Positions 24,073 to 35,190 of a DNA stretch of 64,000 bases are shown piece after piece. Origin of the DNA: Coffea arabica (lineage: Eukaryota; Streptophyta; Magnoliopsida; Gentianales; Rubiaceae); NCBI RefSeq assembly GCF_036785885.1, contig NC_092312.1:18618001-18682000 (forward strand), in the 5' to 3' direction. Both the position numbers and the translations under genes were made by a program. How positions within the stretch are numbered: the first letter of the stretch is position 1; each line of letters starts with the position of its first letter. Under the pieces are notes generated by a model, which was not told the DNA's origin, did not search any database, and was given only the letters and a program-made list of their open reading frames with translations.

Positions 24073-25843
24073 ATGGATCCTTGTCCATTCGTCCGAATTG
24101 TGATTGGAAACTTGGCGTTGAGGCTTCCTCCCCCATCCTCAGGGTCTAAGTCAACGACCACAACGACCCTGTGTTACTGTAAAATCAAGCTCAAAGGCTT
24201 CCCAACGCAGTATTCGACTGTCCCGTGGCTTTCTCAGGATAGTGGTACTGATGCGATTGAGAACCGGATTCATGCTGTGTTTAACTTCAAGAAGTTGGAG
24301 TTTGAGAAGCTTGTTGAGAAATCGGGCGCCAGAGGTGGGACTTCTGGTTTGAAGATTGAGATATATACGGGAAAAGGAGGGAATACTACTGCAGCTTGCG
24401 GGTGGAAGTTGGGTGGGAAACTTTTGGGCAGTGTTTCGGTGCAGCTGGACTTGAAGGCAACGGAGCATAGTAATAAAGGGTGCGTGATTCAGGATGGATG
24501 GATTGGTACGGTGGGCGGTGGGAGTGGAAAAGGGGTTGAGTTGCACGTAAACGTGAGAGCTGAGCCAGACCCAAGATTTGTGTTTCAATTTGACGGGGAG
24601 CCTGAGTGCAGTCCCCAAGTGTTTCAGGTCAATGGGAACGTCAAACAACCAGTTTTCTCTTGCAAGTTTGGGTTCAGAAGTTGTGGAGAAAGAAATTTGA
24701 GATCCAGGTTGGTTTTTTTTTTTCCTTTTTTTTTTTGGCGTAAAAACTGCTGTTACTAATTCCAAATTTCAGTTTGTTGGTGGTTGCGTTTTAGAGATGT
24801 TTGTTCATTGCTTTGGTTGGATTAAAGTATTTGATCGAGTTGGGTTGTATGTTATGCGATCTCAAGTCTAGTGATATTGCTTGGGAAAGTTTCAGCTAAA
24901 TGCTTTTCATTGAATTTTCCTCCTTGCTGACATATTTGTTCTAATCAAAGGGGTCCATGTAATTTGATAGTAAAATTGTTCTTGAAGCATGTTGATTGCT
25001 CTTTATTTTGCGAACAGTGATCATGAGAGTCATTTGTGCATGTTTTAACTCGTAGCATCGATCAATTGCATTGCATCGCTTACAATCAAATGATGCGAAT
25101 GGTCACTAAGTACAAATTTTTCTTCATACAGATCATCTATGTCAGAGCCAAACACCAGAACTGGCTGCTTCAGTGCATCATTTCCAGAGGAAAAAGAGCG
25201 ACCCTTAAAGGAGCGAAAAGGGTGGTCAATTACAATCCACGATCTGTCTGGTTCACCGGTTGCCGCAGCATCAATGGTGACACCATTTGTTGCCTCACCA
25301 GGCTCTGATAGAGTGAGCAGGTCGAATCCAGGAGCCTGGCTCATACTCCGCCCTGGCCACGGAACCTGGAAGCCTTGGGGGCGGCTGGAGGCCTGGAGAG
25401 AGCGGAATGGCGGTGACCATCTGGGCTACCGCTTTGAACTTATCCCTGATGGCAGCATAGACACCATCACCCTGGCCAATTCCTCATTTAGCACCAAGAA
25501 GGGCGGAAAATTTAGCATAGACATCGCTACTGGCAGCACTCCATTGACCAGCCCCAACAGCAGCTTCGATTTTAGTTCTGCTTCTTCAGGTTCGGGGTCG
25601 GGGTCGGGATCAGGATCTTGGGGACAACTGTTGTATAGAGGGTTCGTCATGTCGTCTACCGTGGAGGGTGATGGAAAATGTAGCAAGCCGGAGGTGGAAA
25701 TCGGGGTGCAACATGTAACTTGCACAGAGGATGCAGCAGCATTTGTGGCATTGGCGGCTGCAGTGGACTTGAGCATGGATGCTTGCAGGTCATTCTCACA
25801 AAACATTCGAAGAGAATTAAGACAGCCCGATCAGGAATATTAA
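24073..25843 (+). CDS. DUF1005 family protein (two exons)
   Basis: Exon 1 is 24073-24707 and exon 2 is 25132-25843, with a GT...AG intron of 424 bases. The joined frame gives 448 residues, the usual size for this plant-only family. The N-terminus MDPCPFVRIVIGNLALR is the family's hallmark start. The second exon has the conserved blocks GWSITIHDLSGSPVAAASM, PGAWLILRP and WGRLEAWRE, then a Gly/Ser repeat (about GSGSGSGSGS), LYRGFVMSS and a C-terminal block with Cys residues. No signal peptide or membrane segment is visible. Arabidopsis relatives include ASG1 (At5g17640), reported as an abiotic stress gene; the biochemical role is not known. The neighbours do not suggest a job. Confidence 0.92.
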
Positions 25844-26144
25844 CCAAGGTTTTAAGTTGCCTCACGACGGCTTTTGCATTCAGTTACTTGAGAGTTTTTG
25901 GATTAGCGATTTTAACTAACGTAAACTAGCTACAGTTTCAACTGATGATTCTTATATAGTAGTACTAGTATCAGATAAAAAGAGTGTACAGCGATTGACG
26001 GCGGTTGTAATTTTTGTTTTGGCTTCAAAAATTTTATTCATTGTGTGCAATTGTTGTTTGAATCTTGAATTAGAGTAGCAGTGTATTTGTTCAGAGCGCG
26101 GATGGATCGAATTTTTTGTGTGGTATCCGAAATTGCAGAAGTAA

Positions 26145-26291
26145 GGTTGTGTTTGGATTGTATTTTCCATGATTTTTCATGGAAAAATTACTGTAACGAT
26201 TTGATGTATGTGAAGGAAAAAGGTAATAGGGAAATGTGATCACGAAAAACAACGTAATTTTCCGACGAAAAGTTGCAATCCAAACAAGGCC
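26145..26291. mobile_element. Tourist-like MITE, about 147 bp
   Basis: Inverted ends ggttgtgtttggattg and ggccttgtttggattg, with TAA on both sides (26142-26144 and 26292-26294). It is non-coding and lies 300 bases after the DUF1005 stop codon, possibly in or near its 3'UTR. Confidence 0.7.
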
Positions 26292-26340
26292 TAAGTGGTG
26301 CCTCTCCGGGTGGGCAGGCACTGCAAATGCTTCTGGTTTC

Positions 26341-26503
26341 ATTTTTATTATTATTATTTTTTTATCAACACAGGAATTCCTGTCCGGTTTTTGAATCCGA
26401 TTAATTCCCTCCCTCCGGCCCGGGAGAGGGTGCGTCAATCCATTTCTCGTTGAACATGTCTGAAGGGGAATAATCACACCGTCGAGCTACCCTAATGGGG
26501 CTA
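26341..26503 (-). mobile_element. tRNA-derived SINE (minus strand)
   Basis: Read on the minus strand it starts near tagccccatt, has a box A-like TAGCTCGACGG, a degenerate box B-like stretch (ggattcaaaaacc), and ends in ttgataaaaaaa followed by a simple taa repeat. The flanks ctggtttc (26333-26340) and ctggttcc (26504-26511) look like an eight-base target duplication with one mismatch. About 160 bp. Confidence 0.55.
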
Positions 26504-26511
26504 CTGGTTCC

Positions 26512-27392
26512 ACGTATGCCAGCTGTTCTTCTTGTCTGGCATGGTGCTCACATGGCTGGCATGATTCCTTTTTTGTTTTTCTGAAGGAGGGCCGTTTGAT
26601 TCTTTGAACTCGTCCTTTGGCACCGTGACAGAGAAGCAAATAGGAGCATTTATTTGTCTTTTTCTTGCAAGAATTCTACACAGTTAAATCAAATGGCCCT
26701 TCGAGTTGGTACTGTTAGCTTTATTCCTAGGTTCTTTATCAATGGCATAATTGCTTGATGTCGACGGGGACCAAGCCAAAAAAACAAAAAAAAGAAAAAA
26801 TTTTACGAACGAGGGACTCTGCTGTGTATCTGCAGGTCAATGCAGTAATCCATGCAAATGACCCTTGCTAAGCTGGAATGCAATCAAAGCATAGGACATT
26901 TGCAAAGTGATGCAGCCGTGGCTATTCTAGAATCACCCAATATATATTAGAAAAACGTGTTAAGTAAATCAAGAAATTCTTTGAACCACCGGTGCCGCCG
27001 GGCCACCACCAAGGCAGCAGACAGACACCAGAATTCCTAACAAACAGCCAATAATATCATCACCGTCATCCAGGCTGGCGACTGCCCGAAAGTCCACCCA
27101 CACTGGTAACGTAAGGCATGAGATAGGTCGAGTTGATTTTCGCCGTAACACGTGTACACACATCCAGCCTTCATAATCAATTCCAATTTCACAGTGCAAA
27201 TTATAATCATTATACTTTTCCACGTCTAAAGCACCGTAGACGTCGGTCAAAATCTTTAATAATAATAACAATGAGGACCGTAGATCAAGATACGGGAAGA
27301 TCGGCAAGGTCAGAGTCACGTTGCTTCTAAAAGAATAGTACTACTATATGCTATGATCCAGGCATACAGTCAAAAGATGAAATGAGAAAATC
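26512..27392. other. Intergenic, nothing recognised
   Basis: No gene, RNA or element that I can support. A 116-codon minus-strand frame (26969-27319) has no recognisable motif. Confidence 0.5.
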
Positions 27393-27409
27393 ATCAACCA
27401 CTGGGTTTC

Positions 27410-27587
27410 GCCCTTCGGGTTCGGTCCCGTTGGGGGAGAGTCACGTTCAGGGATCGAATTCCCGCACTATCGTGACTGGTGATGTTTGGGGCAAGTGTCT
27501 CTCAATCCGAAATGGGAGTAGTTGGATCGTACGATAATCAATTCACGGACGCAAATATCCATTGTCGACAAAAAAAAAAATAAAAAA
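27410..27587 (+). mobile_element. SINE with 17-bp target-site duplication
   Basis: About 178 bp, ending in a long A-rich tail. The flanks atcaaccactgggtttc at 27393-27409 and 27588-27604 are identical over 17 bases, which is strong evidence for target-primed insertion. Inside, gggatcgaattccc resembles a tRNA box B, and ggttcggtcccgttgggg precedes it. The perfect duplication suggests a young insertion. The family is not identified. Confidence 0.8.
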
Positions 27588-27604
27588 ATCAACCACTGGG
27601 TTTC

Positions 27605-28243
27605 TTCTAGTAGTAGTAACAACTAACAATAAAGAGCACCAGAATAAAGAAAATATTCCACTCACAAAATCAGAGAAAGCCACCAGAGCCCAATAGGGGC
27701 AGAGCAGGACAATTCCGGGCCCTGGCTAGCAGCTAGAATGCTGGATTCCTTGAAGAAACTGGCCCTATTCGCGTCTTCAATTTTCGGTTCTCTACTTTCG
27801 GCCCAAAATCCCAATTTCTCGCGTAACATTAGCCGCATGTCCTAGTTAAAATTAAAGACCATCATCTTCTAAGCTTCACAATTGCGTCCCCCCGGAAAAC
27901 AAAAGCATTATCCTCGGTTGTCAACTTGCAGAACATTCATTACATCGGAAGGCATTTTGAGATTTTGGATGAAGATTGGAAATGAAGGAACAGAGGAAAT
28001 GGATTATACAGTTTCATTCTTAGATAACAGTTTAATGCTAACTTGTTACATTTTGCCCTCAAAGTTGAAACGACATCCGGAAGGCCATATACTGTAGGGA
28101 GTGATTGCAATTCCAATTTCCACACTATAACAAACACTCCTTAAAAACTAAAACCATTTCTAGAAAGATGGAAAAAAAAAATGTGAGAAAACAGAATGTG
28201 AAAGCATAAACAAAACTAGCCAAGATTCCTATCCTCCAAACAT
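27605..28243. other. Intergenic, probable 3'UTR of the acidic-protein gene at its right end
   Basis: No coding region recognised. The last few hundred bases before 28244 probably include the 3'UTR of the minus-strand gene. Confidence 0.4.
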
Positions 28244-29710
28244 TCATTCTGCTGCAGCATCTTCATCGTGGCTTCCTTCAGTCCGTATCTCTGGCAAAGT
28301 ATCTAGGTCTGTCCTAACTTCTTTCTCTACCAAGCCCATCGAAGAATCAGATGAATCAATAGGATCATTTTGGACTTCTTCCGCATTCTCAGTTTTAGCA
28401 GCATCATCATCCGTTCCATCTGCAGCTCCATCACCAGTGTCTTCCGACTTCTCAGCCTCAGTTGCATCGTTGGTTTCCACAGTTGAAGACCTTGAGTTAT
28501 CCTCCGTTCCATTGGATGAATTACCAGACTTCTCTGACTTAGTAGAAAGTGTAGTGTTGTCTGTCTTTGAGGCCTCCCCTGAGTTTGAATCGGAACCCTC
28601 AATTTTGGAGGCTGCTGTTGTAGCAGAATCAGTGTGACTGTCATTGGAACTTGAGCTATTGTTCTTTCCCTGATCTAAAGGAATAGTGTGCAGGCCAGAG
28701 CCATCTCCAGAGGTCGTATTCTCTGTTGTGACATTCTCAGACCGCGTTCCTGCACTATTCTGCGTAGACAAACCATCAGCACCTCCACCTGGACTCGCTT
28801 CTGTTGTGTTGTCGATTTGATTGAGATGATTTGAAGATGAAGAGACATTATCAGGCATGGATCCAACATTTGCCTTGCCTTCATTGGCTGTTCTATTTGG
28901 AGGACCTACATTTTCTGCCATCTCTCTATCTTCAATCTTTGAACTGGTTGTTTTCTCAGCAACATCATTTTCTTGGGTATTGGTCGCGTCTTCACTTTCT
29001 ACAACATTTTCTGCAGCAACTTCGTTGGAGTTTTCCAAGCTTCCATTCTCATTTTCAGCACTATTATCTTCAGATTCATGCGTCACAGCACTGGAAGCAT
29101 CGTCTGCCTTGTAATGTTCTTCTCGTGCCTCATGCTCTTTTTCATCATCGTCATCACGCTCCCCCAAAGAGCTATCATTCTCCACCAGGCCACTCTTATC
29201 TTCAGAATCTTTCTCTTCGTTTTCCTTCTCATCAACCTCTTCCTTCTTCTCTTCCTCTGTCACATCCTCTGTCACATCCTCTTCGCGATCAACCCCGTCC
29301 TCTGGTTTATCATCTCCATGTTCATCTATCTCATCATCTCCAATCCCTCCACCTTCATCTTCTTTCTCCTCAGACTTCTTGTCATCAGCATGTTCTTCTT
29401 CATCATTCTTATTTTCCTCCTCTTCTCCAACATTTTCTTCTGCTTCTTCATCTTGTTTTGTACTAGTTGTATCTGTTTCCTCCACTCTGGGATGAAGATC
29501 TTTCCTCCCAAGTTTTACAACCTCACTGCTATATTGTGCCTGTTCAGAGTTCTTCACATCAGTTTCATCGAATTCCTTCTTCTTATCATGTGAATGCTTG
29601 ACTTGGTATATTAACCAAAAACAAACAGCAAGAAGGAAACATATTTGCAAAACATGTTTAACTTTAATTCCTCTAGATCTCTGACTTCTGCTAGGTGACT
29701 GCTTGAACAT
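28244..29710 (-). CDS. Glu/Asp-rich single-pass membrane protein, function unknown
   Basis: A single 488-codon exon. The N-terminus is basic (KQSPSRSQRSRGIKVKH), then comes one hydrophobic segment at about residues 18-37 (HVLQICFLLAVCFWLIYQV), then KHSHDKKK. The remaining 440 or so residues are very low in complexity: long Glu/Asp/Lys blocks (about 85-215) followed by a Ser/Thr/Asn/Asp/Glu-rich half with many N-x-S/T sites. This fits a type II signal-anchored protein with a disordered acidic tail. Plant genomes carry such genes under labels like 'dentin sialophosphoprotein-like', and the basic plus membrane block is the conserved part. I do not assign a function. It begins in clean ATG context and ends in EDAAAE. 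A 5'UTR intron is likely (see 29768-31466). Confidence 0.85.
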   Translation of the reverse strand: MFKQSPSRSQRSRGIKVKHVLQICFLLAVCFWLIYQVKHSHDKKKEFDETDVKNSEQAQYSSEVVKLGRKDLHPRVEETDTTSTKQDEEAEENVGEEEENKNDEEEHADDKKSEEKEDEGGGIGDDEIDEHGDDKPEDGVDREEDVTEDVTEEEKKEEVDEKENEEKDSEDKSGLVENDSSLGERDDDDEKEHEAREEHYKADDASSAVTHESEDNSAENENGSLENSNEVAAENVVESEDATNTQENDVAEKTTSSKIEDREMAENVGPPNRTANEGKANVGSMPDNVSSSSNHLNQIDNTTEASPGGGADGLSTQNSAGTRSENVTTENTTSGDGSGLHTIPLDQGKNNSSSSNDSHTDSATTAASKIEGSDSNSGEASKTDNTTLSTKSEKSGNSSNGTEDNSRSSTVETNDATEAEKSEDTGDGAADGTDDDAAKTENAEEVQNDPIDSSDSSMGLVEKEVRTDLDTLPEIRTEGSHDEDAAAE

Positions 29711-29767
29711 GACTAGCCTCGTAAGAATTTCTTCAGTGCAGCTACTGTCTTCTCGCTCTCCAGGAGG

Positions 29768-31466
29768 CTAAAGTGAGTGAAGAAACTGCGTCAAGCACAA
29801 CAGATATTGCACATCAATAAGAGTTTTAGAAAGCAATTAGGTAATTAACACAGAAAGGAGTTATTCATTCTATAACGTTCAAGTGAGAGAGTAGGGTAAT
29901 TCCACTGATGTCACATAAAATAAATAGCATATAGCACAGCTTTTATACCCGGAGAACAGCGTCAACAATAACAAGCATTTATAGCCTCAATAAGGTCCTC
30001 ACTATGCAAAATGACTGCAGATACTAATTATAGAAAGAGAGAGAAAAGGGTCTCCAGTTTTGCACATCGTTACAGGAATCTGTAATTTGTCATTATTAAA
30101 TTAATAAGCTTTGCTGCTAAGGTGAAAAGTGCCTAGCATCACGCCCACCTAATAGTTAGGCCAAGAAATTAGCAACCTTAAGTTGGATATAATTGACTTT
30201 TAAGATTGTCAACTGGCACCACCCATGGTTTTGTATTTACCAAGTCTAGCTGCATGAACGCTGTAAATTCCTACTAAGGAGTCATGGTGCAAGAGAAGGG
30301 ATCAGAAAGGTAGTTTATTTAATTGCATGCCAAACACTACTCGTACCTTTATCAACAATAGAAAGAATGAAAGAGGAAGTGTGGTTGAATTCACACCCAA
30401 GTCTACCATGTTGTAACTGAAACCTACATCTATTCACCCTGCCCTTGAAATATATAACAGCAGACAAACTTTACCAGACTCCAGGAAGCAATCAGTTGTA
30501 TAAAAGCTTGTCTTAGACACTAAGGCGCGATAAACCTAAAGTCACACTATTGAAGAGGGATCCATACCAAGCCCAAATGGCAACAAAACTCTGAAGCAGC
30601 CAACTCAAAAAGTTCCCAGCAAAAGATGAATCCCACAATGGTTCAATTCAAACAGACTCCTCAAAGAAATACTTTTAACTCACAATGGAAACTTCCTAAT
30701 CCTAATAAGCAACCACAAGTCAAAAGCTATAGACAACAGGTAGAAACCAATATCATCACTTGCTAACAATGTTTGAAGGCTGAATAATTGCCAAGTTAAA
30801 CAAGCTGAAAAAGCTCCTTAACCCGCTAGAGAGTCGAAATAGACAGAGCTATATGGCAGCCTCATCATCAATTCTGACGAGAAAGGACAAGTCAAAACTG
30901 CCAGGGGAACTAGTCCCATTTAAGAACAGAAATTGCTAGTAAATCACAAAAAGCAATGGAATTAGAGTTGACAAAATCATCCATGACCAAATTAGTCTTC
31001 TTTAAGCCTTATCACTTCTCCTACTCGATCTGAATCATGCTAAAGTGGATAAATTTATAGCAAGCCCACAAGAAACCATCATACCAGACGCAAAAGAACC
31101 CCAGAATCTCTCATGCATTTACGAACTCGCACTATTTACAAATCCAAAACTAAATTTTGCACAAAAATCGAATTTTTACCAATTAACAAGCAAAACCCAC
31201 TTCCAGAAACACTTAATTAACTAGTTACAAGGAACAGATCAATGAACAAATTCTCATACTTCATCATTGCAATTCTGGCCCATCTTAGACATGTAATAAC
31301 CCCAACTAAAAAGAACAGAAGAAACCAAGCAATATTTAATCTAATAAACCCAATTCTTACACTCAAACAAGCATGAAAATTCCCTAGAACCCAGTTAATA
31401 AAAACAACAGATAAACCAAGTACAAAAAGATTTAAAAAAAAAAGAAAAAAAAAAAGGCACAGGTAC
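29768..31466 (-). other. Probable 5'UTR intron of the acidic membrane-protein gene
   Basis: On the minus strand a donor (gcgg|gtacct, GT at 31466-31465) and an acceptor with a pyrimidine-rich lead (tcttcactcactttag, AG at 29769-29768) bound 1.7 kb without any gene. The acceptor lies 57 bases before the ATG. A pyrimidine-rich candidate 5' leader exon lies just upstream of the donor, from about 31467 to 31500. This is an inference from splice-site look and the absence of other content. Confidence 0.45.
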
Positions 31467-31909
31467 CCGCAGGAGAGGAGGCAAGAGACTGAATGAGTAG
31501 CCCAGAAAGCAAAGAAATTTGGCCTTGGAATCTAAGACCAAGAAAAGAGAAAGTAATAGATTACATAAGACTTATAACTGGTAGAATAGAATTGAATGGG
31601 ATTTTGAGAAACACTAATTATAGTATAATAAATGAGTCAAAGGACTTAAAACTGCCAAATGGGATTTTTGGGGGATGTTATTTTGATGAAGACAGCTCTC
31701 TTCCACTATTCTAATTTCGGACGAATCTAAAAAGAAAACAGGGACAAAGTTTTTTGCAGCCGTTTTGATCTTGTGAATTGTGATTATTGTGCGGCGTGGA
31801 GTTACATGGGCACAAGGTTGAATGGGCTTTTGCATATATGGCTACGTTGCTTATTTTGTTTTTGTTTTTTTTCCCCATTTCTACTTAATCTATTACAACT
31901 ATTTAGTAC

Positions 31910-32588
31910 ACATTCGTTTGAATTAGTTATTTTTTGAATATTTTTATTGTAATAATATACTATATGAAAACATTTTATGATAAATATTTTTTGTATTATT
32001 TTTTAATGTGCTTTGAAATGTATTTTGAAGTATTTTGAAAGTCTAAAAATTTTAAAGATATTTAAAAAAAAATAAAACTACCACCCACCACCTTCCCCTT
32101 CCTCTCCTCTCCCGCTCCCCCTCCCCCTCCCCCTCTTTTTTCTTCCTTTTTCTTCATCATTTCCTTCCCCTTTCACGCCACACCCCATCCTTCCCTTCCA
32201 CCTCCTCGATCTAGCCTCGACCAAATCGAGGCCTCTGGTTGCGACCCAGTCGCAGCCGAATTTGGGGGAGGGGGAGGAGGGGAGGGATGGGGTGCATGTG
32301 ACCAAAAAGGGGAAAGAAAATGAGGGGTGGAGAAAAGAGTGGAAGGAGAAAGAGGGAGAAAAAGTGAGAAGAAGTGGTGGTGGTGGTGGTGGTGGTGGTG
32401 GTAATGGTAGATGGAAAAAGAAGATGGCGTAGATTTTATTTTTTTGATTTTTTTTTTGTATGTTTGGAATTAATTTTGGTATATTGCATGAATGTGGTGT
32501 TTTTTGAGTTGTTTTTGTTTGTATATTATTGTAGCATTGTAAATGAAAAACTTGTTTTTTTTTTTTTTAAATAGAGAATCCAAACATA
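31910..32588. mobile_element. MITE-like element with pyrimidine/purine core, about 680 bp
   Basis: The ends read cattcgtttgaattag and, from the other side, tatgtttggattctc, both leading into AT-rich sequence. The middle has a C+T-rich tract (about 32080-32215) followed by a G+A-rich tract (about 32265-32400) ending in a (TGG)n run. The two tracts could pair with one another. It has the same architecture as the element at 50233-51184. No coding sequence. Confidence 0.5.
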
Positions 32589-33838
32589 TATTTTAAGTAT
32601 TTGTTTATTGAGGAAATCTGGTGTGGTGGATCATGTTTCTTCATCACGAGCACATGTGATCATGTTCGTTGTCCGTGGCGACAAATGGCTTTGCTTAATT
32701 ATCAGCGGACTATCCTAATTTACTTGATCATGTCACGTGCCAATCGGCACTCTTGCTGTTAACAACCTGTCCCATTCGATTAGTCCGAAGTCGTCTTTAT
32801 ATTTGAAAAATTGCCAATCTTCAATTTTTCAAAAAATTTCATGTTTGATAAAAGTAGCTTCCCTTTCCTGTCAAATAAACCAAAACAATGAAGATGGCAA
32901 TAGCATAATAGTTCTAGTGCCTGTTCTTGATCTTTCAATGGTTTTAATTTTAAAAGTTGATTATGAGGATGTAATTTTCAGAATTGGAAGCCTGATTTTT
33001 AAAAAATTTAAAAGTACTCTGGTATGGGCCTGAACGCCTCTTTAATTTTAGCGCACTTGGGTTGACAGCGTTGTCGTGGGCTGCGGAGAATTACTGAGGA
33101 CGCAGGTTTAAGCTTGAGATGGGCCTAAGAGTTCGCAAAAAAGCGCTCGGGTCAGGTGTCTTCATTTTCCGCCTTTTTTTTTCCTTGCCAATTAAAAAAA
33201 AAAAAAAAGAGAAAAAGAAAAATGACGGAGATTCTCTGCCTCCATGAAGACGGCAACTCTCTATTTTTTGGATTCAAGTCACCTTTAGATGATTCTTCTT
33301 TTTTTACCAGTTGACATAGACAAAGATAAGTGCTTCATGTAATCACATCAATCTGAATAGTGCAAGTCAGTCAGTCGGAGGAATTCTTGATAAGCTGCAT
33401 AATAATTCTTGACAAGTATGCAGACCTGTTTTTATACGTCAAGCTTTTAGGTAGAAAGGCTTAGCGAATGGAATGGTGTATGCCTAAAGCGAGGAATATG
33501 TCTATCACGCCTTCTTCATTGCATGGAATAAGACAGCACAGAACGAGATGAGTTTCTCTCTTTGCCTTTTCTGCAAGTAGCTAGGTGGGATTGGGGAAAG
33601 TGTGGTCTTGCCGAAACCAGACCAAAACTAAACACATAATTCTTGTATCATAACGTGTCTAGCCGAAGTAATCATGATCATGTACACCTAACTACATTCA
33701 AGAAAAACCAGGACCACATAATTAATGAATGATACCACTACATCTAACTACATTCATTTGCTTCCCCCCAAAGATATTCTTGCTTAAGCTAAACTCTTTT
33801 GATCTTGTCTTCAGCCAGCAGTCCATGCATGCAATGGC
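32589..33838. other. Upstream region of the XTH gene, no gene recognised
   Basis: AT-rich intergenic DNA. A 98-codon frame at 32737-33033 has no recognisable motif. The last few hundred bases presumably hold the XTH promoter. Confidence 0.4.
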
Positions 33839-33850
33839 TATATATATATT
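33839..33850 (+). promoter_or_regulatory. TATA box of the XTH gene
   Basis: tatatatatatt lies about 55 bases before the ATG at 33902, implying a short 5' leader. Confidence 0.55.
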
Positions 33851-33901
33851 GCGGAATCCTTCTACCTTCTACTCGTGTACTTATTTTGAAAGGAAAAAGA
33901 A

Positions 33902-35190
33902 ATGAATGCTTCTAGGTTCATTTTCTTGATCGGCGTTCTTTCCGTAGAATTGATCCAAATTTCTATTGCTTCCGTGGTTTCTGCAGGAGATTTTAACAGA
34001 GACTTTTTCGTGACATGGTCTCCTAGCCACGTTAACACTTCTGCGGATGGCCGAGCAAGAAGTCTGAAACTCGATCCGGAGTCAGGTAATATATAACTTG
34101 CAAACATTTTTAGCACATTAATTATTCATGCCAGATAACAGTTATCTAACTTCCTTTTTTTTTTTTTTTTCGTTTTTTCATCAATAAAATGATTGCATTG
34201 TATAGGTTCTGCTTTTGCTTCAAACGACATGTTCTTATTCGGTCAGTTCGACATGCAAATTAAATTGATACCGGGGAACTCAGCAGGAGCCGTTGTAGCC
34301 TTTTACGTGAGTCAAAATGCATTTTCCTTTCACATGTATTACTGAGGAAATTAAGTGCTTAGTTGTTGTTTTATTTTAATGCAGCTTAGTTCCAATCAAC
34401 CAAACCGTGATGAACTAGACTTTGAGTTCCTTGGCAACGCGGACGGGGGGCAGCAGCAGCCATACATTCTTCAAACAAATGTATATGTCGATGGCTTTGA
34501 CGACAGAGAGGAGAGAATAAAGCTGTGGTTTGATCCAACAAAGGACTTCCACACGTATACCATTTTGTGGAATATTCACCAAATTGTGTAAGAGACTACA
34601 GCTTTTGTTCCTTGATTGTTGTTCCTAAGATTTCAGCTGCTCTATAATTAATTCGGAGTGAAATTTACCTGGCCAAACCAAACTTTGCTAGTAGCATGCA
34701 TATGGTATATATTATATTTATAGCAGCCAAATGGGAGAAACAAAAAAGCTTATGACATGCAAAATATTTTGTTTTTGAAATGTGCAGATTCATGGTTGAT
34801 TGGGTTCCCATCCGGACATTCAGAAACCATGCAGATAAGGGAGTGGCATTTCCCAGGTGGCAGCCTATGGCCCTCCAAGCCAGCATATGGGATGGCAGTA
34901 GCTGGGCTACAGGTGGAGGCAAAGACAAGATTGACTGGTCGAGAGGTCCGTTTGTAGCATCATTCCAGAACCACAAGATTGATGCCTGCATCTGGAAAGG
35001 CAGTGCAGGATTTTGCACGGCAGAAAGCCCTACAAATTGGTGGAACCAAGGAGGATCCAACTCTCTCACATCGGCCCAGAGAAGGCTATTCAGATGGGTT
35101 AGAAAATATTACGTCATATATGACTACTGTCAAGATAGGCCCAGATTTAAGAACAACCTACCTAAGGAATGCTCCCTGCCCAAATATTGA
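33902..35190 (+). CDS. Xyloglucan endotransglucosylase/hydrolase (GH16), four exons
   Basis: Exons 33902-34085, 34206-34306, 34385-34587 and 34788-35190, all with GT...AG borders, join into 296 residues. It acts in the cell wall, cutting xyloglucan and rejoining it to other chains, which loosens or remodels walls. A signal peptide covers about the first 28 residues. The catalytic block [10 protein letters not shown] holds nucleophile Glu105, Asp107 and acid/base Glu109. The usual His before it is Arg103 here. Further XTH blocks are [33 protein letters not shown] and [11 protein letters not shown], and the C-terminal XET_C domain carries the paired Cys residues ([29 protein letters not shown]). 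The usual N-glycosylation site just after the active block is absent (GNADGG). The subgroup is uncertain. Confidence 0.92.

Noticed and set aside
24151-24765. 204-codon minus-strand frame opposite DUF1005 exon 1
   Set aside because: It is the reverse of a well-supported coding exon and has no motif of its own.
28831-29593. Long plus-strand frames opposite the acidic protein gene
   Set aside because: They are antisense shadows of the Glu/Asp codon runs and look like low-complexity His/Leu/Phe sequence.
32078-32305. 75-codon Gly/Arg-rich frame
   Set aside because: It lies within the purine/pyrimidine core of the element at 31910-32588.
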